This document shows, one piece after another, positions 6,275 to 9,956 of a stretch of 9,956 nucleotides of DNA; within the stretch, counting starts at the first letter, position 1, and each line of letters opens with the position of its first letter. This DNA comes from Acidobacteriota bacterium (GTDB taxonomy: Bacteria > Acidobacteriota > Terriglobia > Terriglobales > Acidobacteriaceae): contig JAJZAL010000192.1 of the NCBI GenBank assembly GCA_021799405.1, positions 1 to 9,956 of the forward strand, written 5' to 3'. Under the pieces are notes generated by a model. It made no database searches. It saw only the letters and a program-made list of their open reading frames with translations, and was not told where the DNA came from. The translations under genes were made by a program, and so were the position numbers.

Positions 6275-9200
6275 GAAACCTGCCATCCTACGTTCACTCG
6301 CAGGTTCATTCCGAAACGCACTGTGCTTCTCCGCGGCCGGGCTCATTCTCCTTTCTTCGATAAGATTGATTGCCCAGATAACAACGGGCTCTATTCTTGG
6401 TACAGCTTACGACTCAACCGGTGCTGTGATTCCCAATTGTCAAATCACTGCGACCAATCTCAATACCCATGCTATTCGCGTAGTCAGCTCGAACAATGCA
6501 GGATACTATATCATCCCATCACTTCCGCCCGGCCCCTATGAACTAATAGCCAAAGCATCGGGGTTTGAAGAGACGCGTACTACGGTCACAGTAGTGCTTG
6601 GAAACGCGGCTAACTTTGATTTTCATCTTAATGCCGGCGCAGTTACACAGAGTGTCGAGGTCAACGCCCTTGCGAGTACCGTCGAGCTAAATACGTCCAG
6701 CCACCAGGTAGATACGCAACTTGCGACTCATGGTATCGAAAATCTCCCCGCAAACGGAAGGGACGTCTTCCAGGTATTGCAGTCACTTCCAAATGTGTCC
6801 CCATTCCAGAATGCCCCCGGGCCCGTTTCCAATTTCAGAACAGTCACGAACAGTCTCACTATTGGCGGGTCGGCATCGGGGATGACAAGCTATCTCCAGG
6901 ATGGAGTTACGAATATCGCGATGTTAACGAAGACCGCGAACTTTCAACCTCCGATTGAGGCGACGCAAGAGGTTTCGATTGTTGAAAACGGAGCATCCGC
7001 CCAATATGACGAGCCGAGCGTCGTAAATGTGATAACCAAGACCGGAAGCAATGCATTTCACGGTAGAGTGTACGATTATCTGCAAAACGATGTGGCCAAT
7101 GCGATAGGGTATTTCAACAGACCAAAGCCACCTCTGCGTTACAACCAATTTGGCGCAAATATGGGCGGCCCGATACTGAAGAACAAGCTCTTCTTCTTCT
7201 TCGACTATGCAGGGCTGAGAACTTCAACAGGAACAACCCTCTTTGCAGCGGTCCCCACGACGCAAGAACGGCAAGGGGACTTCTCCCAAGATCCATTCAT
7301 AATCTATGATCCTACCACCTATAACGAGCAGACAGGCGCGATTGCGCCGTTTCCATCCAATAAAATCCCGGCTGGACGCATCATCAATTTCGCTAAACTG
7401 TTTATGCCATATTTCCCCTTGCCAACAGGCAGTTCCATTCACGGGCAGAACTTTCAGGAAAATGTGACGAACACCTCAACATACGACTCATTCCTGGCAA
7501 AAGTCGACTATGACCTTGGTCATAACGATACTCTTTATGGAGCATTCGAGACAACGAATCCGGCAATCTTTAATCCAAGTTTCAGCACAAGCAGCGATTT
7601 CAACTACATTAACGATCAGACGGCCAAGAACGCCTACTTGCAGGAGAGCCATATCCTTTCGACAAATCTCGTCAACGTGGCGAAAATGGCATATAACGAA
7701 AGCAATATTTTCTATAGTTTGGCTGGCCATAAAGACTACGTATCTTTGTTTGGACTATCAAATCTGAACCCTGTGCCTAGTCAATATCAACCACCCACGG
7801 TTTCACTTTCGTCTCACAGCGGACTTGGAAGTCCCGCCAGCCCGCAGGGTGCCCTTCAACGAATGTTTGAGTTTTCTGATGACGTAGACATTACCCATGG
7901 CAAGCAATATATTTTCGCAGGAATTGTTGTAGACAAGTTGGATTTTGATGGTAACTGGGGCATCTGGAATAACGGTCAATACTCATTCAATGGTCAATTC
8001 ACCTCCAATCATGCCACTCATCTGTCTGGCGGCAGTGATCTAGCCGACATGTTGCTAGGGCTTCCGTACAGCGCCGAAGGAGGAACAGGTATCACAATTG
8101 CAAGTTTTCGGCAGTGGAATGTAATACCGTACATCCAGGATAATTGGAGGGTAACCAGGAATCTTACCCTAAACATGGGACTCCGCTATGACTATTATGG
8201 GGCGCCCGCAGACGCGAACGGTCATTCGAATGTCTATGATGTAAGTACAAATACAAACCATCCTGGGACCTTTCATCAGGAGTATCTGACTTTTGCACCT
8301 CGCTTGGGATTTGCATATGCGTTGAGCAATGGAGTGGCAATTCACGGAGGATACGGGATCTATTATTCGCCAATCCAATATAATCAACTCCAATTTTTAA
8401 TGATAAATGAGCCGAATTTCTTTCTTCAGCTAAATACATATGCATTCGCAAACCCAACACCAGTCACTGACACGTTTGTAGCTAAGCCATCGCTAAGTGC
8501 GGAGGCTCCCTTTACGATTCAGCTTCGCTTGAGAACCCCATATGTGCAGCAGTGGAACTTGTCGGTGCAAAAGAGTATTGGCTCGCAGTGGCTTGCAACA
8601 ATCTCATATCTAGGAAACAAATCGACACATTTACAAATCAGACGGAATCCAAACCAAGCCTCGCTTCCCGTAAACCCAAGCAACCCGGGTACGATTCAAA
8701 GTCGCCGTCCGTATCCATGGGTTGGAGACGTCTTTCAGATAGCCTCGGTTGCCTACGGAAACTACAACGGTCTCATGGGGGAACTAACGCGAAACTTCGC
8801 CAGCGGATTCACGATCTCCACAAACTTTCTATGGTCGAAGTCGCTTGACGCTTTGAACAACGGTGCGGAAACCCCGGAGTACGGACCCGATGTTCAAGCT
8901 GAGTACGGGTTATCGGATTTTAACCCTGCTGAAGTATTTAAGGCAAGTGGAATCTATCAGTTACCATTTGGATCAGGAGGTCGTCTTCTGAATCATAAGA
9001 ATTGGTTCGATACTCAAGTAATTGGTGGGTGGCAGGCTGGAGGGATCCTAACAGTTCAAAGCGGCCTCCCGTTTAATGCGTCAGCCAATGACCTCTCCGA
9101 CACAGGTGGTTTTCACGCGCAGCGCGCCAATCAGGTATGTAATGGAAATAGGCCCCAGGGCCAGTCTTTCAATCACTGGTTTAACACCACGTGCTTTGTT

Positions 9201-9461
9201 CAGCCAGGGGTAGGAAGACTCGGAAACGAGCGGCGCGACAACTTAATCGGTCCAAGGACGACAAATCTCGATATGTCATTTTCGAAAGCTTTCGCAATTC
9301 CTGAGGGGACATCACTCCAGTTCCGAGCAGACCTGTTCGATTCGCTCAACCATCCCCTGCCTGGAGTTCCTGACGGTAGCGTTACGAGTCCAACTTACGG
9401 GGAGATCACCAACATTCCAGGTGCAAGGATTCTTCAATTCTCGCTCAAGTTCGTTTATTGA
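6249..9461 (+). CDS. Oar-like TonB-dependent outer-membrane transporter with carboxypeptidase-regulatory-like domain
   Basis: This complete 1070-residue protein should form an outer-membrane beta-barrel that imports a ligand using energy from TonB-ExbBD. Residues 1-43 form a signal peptide with cleavage probably after LIAQ. Residues 46-135 form a carboxypeptidase-regulatory-like beta-sandwich (GSILGTAYDSTGAVIP). The plug follows at roughly 150-270, with LPANGRDVF (166-174), LQDGVTN (216-222) and VVNVITKTGSNAFHG (258-272). The barrel contains YNQFGANMGGPI (298-309), FFFFDYAG (315-322) and YIQDNWRVTRNLTLNMGLRYD, and ends in FSLKFVY with a C-terminal aromatic residue. This architecture and wording are those of the large transporter families of Acidobacteriota. 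No clear TonB box is visible. GCGAGG six bases before the ATG supports the start, and a stop at 6219 in the same frame excludes longer versions. No SusD-like gene follows. The neighbouring enzymes suggest a sulfated rhamnose-containing oligosaccharide as ligand (inference). The gene looks more AT-rich than the enzyme genes. Confidence 0.93.
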   Translation: MALMFATTRKPAILRSLAGSFRNALCFSAAGLILLSSIRLIAQITTGSILGTAYDSTGAVIPNCQITATNLNTHAIRVVSSNNAGYYIIPSLPPGPYELIAKASGFEETRTTVTVVLGNAANFDFHLNAGAVTQSVEVNALASTVELNTSSHQVDTQLATHGIENLPANGRDVFQVLQSLPNVSPFQNAPGPVSNFRTVTNSLTIGGSASGMTSYLQDGVTNIAMLTKTANFQPPIEATQEVSIVENGASAQYDEPSVVNVITKTGSNAFHGRVYDYLQNDVANAIGYFNRPKPPLRYNQFGANMGGPILKNKLFFFFDYAGLRTSTGTTLFAAVPTTQERQGDFSQDPFIIYDPTTYNEQTGAIAPFPSNKIPAGRIINFAKLFMPYFPLPTGSSIHGQNFQENVTNTSTYDSFLAKVDYDLGHNDTLYGAFETTNPAIFNPSFSTSSDFNYINDQTAKNAYLQESHILSTNLVNVAKMAYNESNIFYSLAGHKDYVSLFGLSNLNPVPSQYQPPTVSLSSHSGLGSPASPQGALQRMFEFSDDVDITHGKQYIFAGIVVDKLDFDGNWGIWNNGQYSFNGQFTSNHATHLSGGSDLADMLLGLPYSAEGGTGITIASFRQWNVIPYIQDNWRVTRNLTLNMGLRYDYYGAPADANGHSNVYDVSTNTNHPGTFHQEYLTFAPRLGFAYALSNGVAIHGGYGIYYSPIQYNQLQFLMINEPNFFLQLNTYAFANPTPVTDTFVAKPSLSAEAPFTIQLRLRTPYVQQWNLSVQKSIGSQWLATISYLGNKSTHLQIRRNPNQASLPVNPSNPGTIQSRRPYPWVGDVFQIASVAYGNYNGLMGELTRNFASGFTISTNFLWSKSLDALNNGAETPEYGPDVQAEYGLSDFNPAEVFKASGIYQLPFGSGGRLLNHKNWFDTQVIGGWQAGGILTVQSGLPFNASANDLSDTGGFHAQRANQVCNGNRPQGQSFNHWFNTTCFVQPGVGRLGNERRDNLIGPRTTNLDMSFSKAFAIPEGTSLQFRADLFDSLNHPLPGVPDGSVTSPTYGEITNIPGARILQFSLKFVY

Positions 9462-9483
9462 AAGAGACGGCGGCGGATCGATT

Positions 9484-9528
9484 GCCGAAGCGAGCGGAAT
9501 GCGCGTGATTCTCCGTTCGCTTCATGGC
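9484..9528 (+). terminator. Strong hairpin after the transporter gene, possible terminator
   Basis: Starting 22 bases after the stop codon, GAAGCGAGCGGA (9487-9498) pairs with TCCGTTCGCTTC (9512-9523) over 12 bp with a single G-T pair and a 13-base loop. GCC/GGC at 9484-9486 and 9526-9528 extends it past a two-base bulge. No T run follows, so it could also act as a 3' mRNA-stabilising stem or as the structure at a Rho-dependent end. Confidence 0.45.
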
Positions 9529-9578
9529 TCTCTCAATCGCCAATGTCACGGTAACACATTCTGAGCCACGCGAGAAAA

Positions 9579-9650
9579 GTGAAGGAGGCCGGAAAGAACA
9601 GCGAGATGTATATTTATGCAGAGGCGAAAGCGGACCAGAAGAAGAATTAG
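9579..9650 (+). pseudogene. Possible trace of a dienelactone-hydrolase-like C-terminus
   Basis: A short frame reads VKEAGKNSEMYIYAEA and ends in TAG after 24 codons. The first 14 or so residues recall the 'LKEAGK-YEMYIY' stretch shortly before the catalytic His in dienelactone hydrolases, but the expected His-Ala-Phe that would follow is replaced by Lys-Ala-Asp. An in-frame stop lies at 9552, so no intact gene can be built upstream. This is a resemblance from memory over few residues and could be chance. Confidence 0.18.
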
Positions 9651-9878
9651 TTTGACGACGCATAATTCAACAACGCGCTGTCTTTGTCAGTACGACCTCG
9701 TAGTCAATGGTTTTCCAGGCGCGCTTTTCCTCGATAGTGATAAGGTGGACCATCAATGGCACAGTCTAAATCCTCTGCCTGCATAAATGAAAATGGCATG
9801 TACAGGCAAAGTGGACCTATATGCATCTTCTGTATAGATTCTTGCCGTTCTATTCGCAAACAGAAATACTTCAACATT

Positions 9879-9956
9879 TCAAGCAGCTTCCAGTAAGTGG
9901 ATGATGTTAGAGAGCGAGTCATCAGCTTTATGGAAGGCGGTTTCGAGTTTGCTTTT
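9879..9956 (-). CDS. Possible C-terminal end of a minus-strand gene entering from the right
   Basis: From the right edge, one minus-strand frame reads 25 codons to TGA at 9879, ending DDSLSNIIHLLEAA, which looks like an amphipathic C-terminal helix. The stretch is too short to identify or to separate from chance. Confidence 0.2.
   Translation of the reverse strand, partial: KSKLETAFHKADDSLSNIIHLLEAA

Larger units (their letters stand above)
9462..9956. other. Region without a convincing gene downstream of the transporter
   Basis: These 495 bases contain a hairpin right after the transporter, a short trace resembling the end of a hydrolase (9579-9650) and, at the right edge, 25 codons that could be the end of a minus-strand gene. 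Between 9651 and 9878 I see no coding pattern, RNA gene, repeat or mobile-element end. The look is that of a gene-poor border with decayed sequence. Confidence 0.5.

Noticed and set aside
9704..9922. Minus-strand 72-codon frame near the right edge
   Set aside because: Residue composition is irregular, no Shine-Dalgarno precedes it, and it overlaps a more protein-like frame at the edge.
1..9956. CRISPR array, tRNA, rRNA or insertion sequence
   Set aside because: No regularly spaced repeats, cloverleaf-like sequence, transposase or terminal inverted repeats were seen on either strand.

Overview
The window looks like part of a polysaccharide-utilisation locus from a member of the Acidobacteriota. 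The main taxonomic clue is the 1070-residue outer-membrane transporter. It has an N-terminal carboxypeptidase-regulatory-like domain, a plug and a large barrel with wording typical of the Oar-like TonB-dependent proteins that are expanded in that phylum, and no SusD partner lies beside it. Base composition is mid-range, and the transporter gene looks visibly more AT-rich than the enzyme genes. The taxon is inferred from protein style only.

Layout. The left two thirds of the window (1-5676) lies on the minus strand. Reading in the direction of transcription, it holds a formylglycine-dependent sulfatase (5676-4114), a second and clearly different sulfatase (3886-2411), and a GH106 alpha-L-rhamnosidase that starts at 2258 and runs off the left edge with 752 codons visible. 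The rhamnosidase has no stop inside the window, so it is easy to miss. A 572-base divergent intergenic region (5677-6248) separates these genes from the plus-strand TonB-dependent transporter (6249-9461). The divergent region carries two back-to-back sigma70-like promoters, each with a perfect TTGACA, and an operator-like inverted repeat next to the sulfatase promoter. It also holds two short GTG-start reading frames. The last 495 bases hold a strong hairpin just after the transporter and no convincing gene, apart from possible gene remnants.

How the genes may work together (inference). The transporter would import oligosaccharides across the outer membrane. The two sulfatases would remove sulfate esters at different positions, and the rhamnosidase would then release L-rhamnose. 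The combination points to a sulfated, rhamnose-containing glycan, such as an ulvan- or rhamnan-sulfate-like polysaccharide or a sulfated exopolysaccharide. All three enzymes begin with twin-arginine signal peptides, which implies that they fold, and the sulfatases mature, in the cytoplasm before export. No lyase, sulfatase-maturating enzyme, regulator or rhamnose-catabolism gene is visible, and these may lie beyond the left edge.
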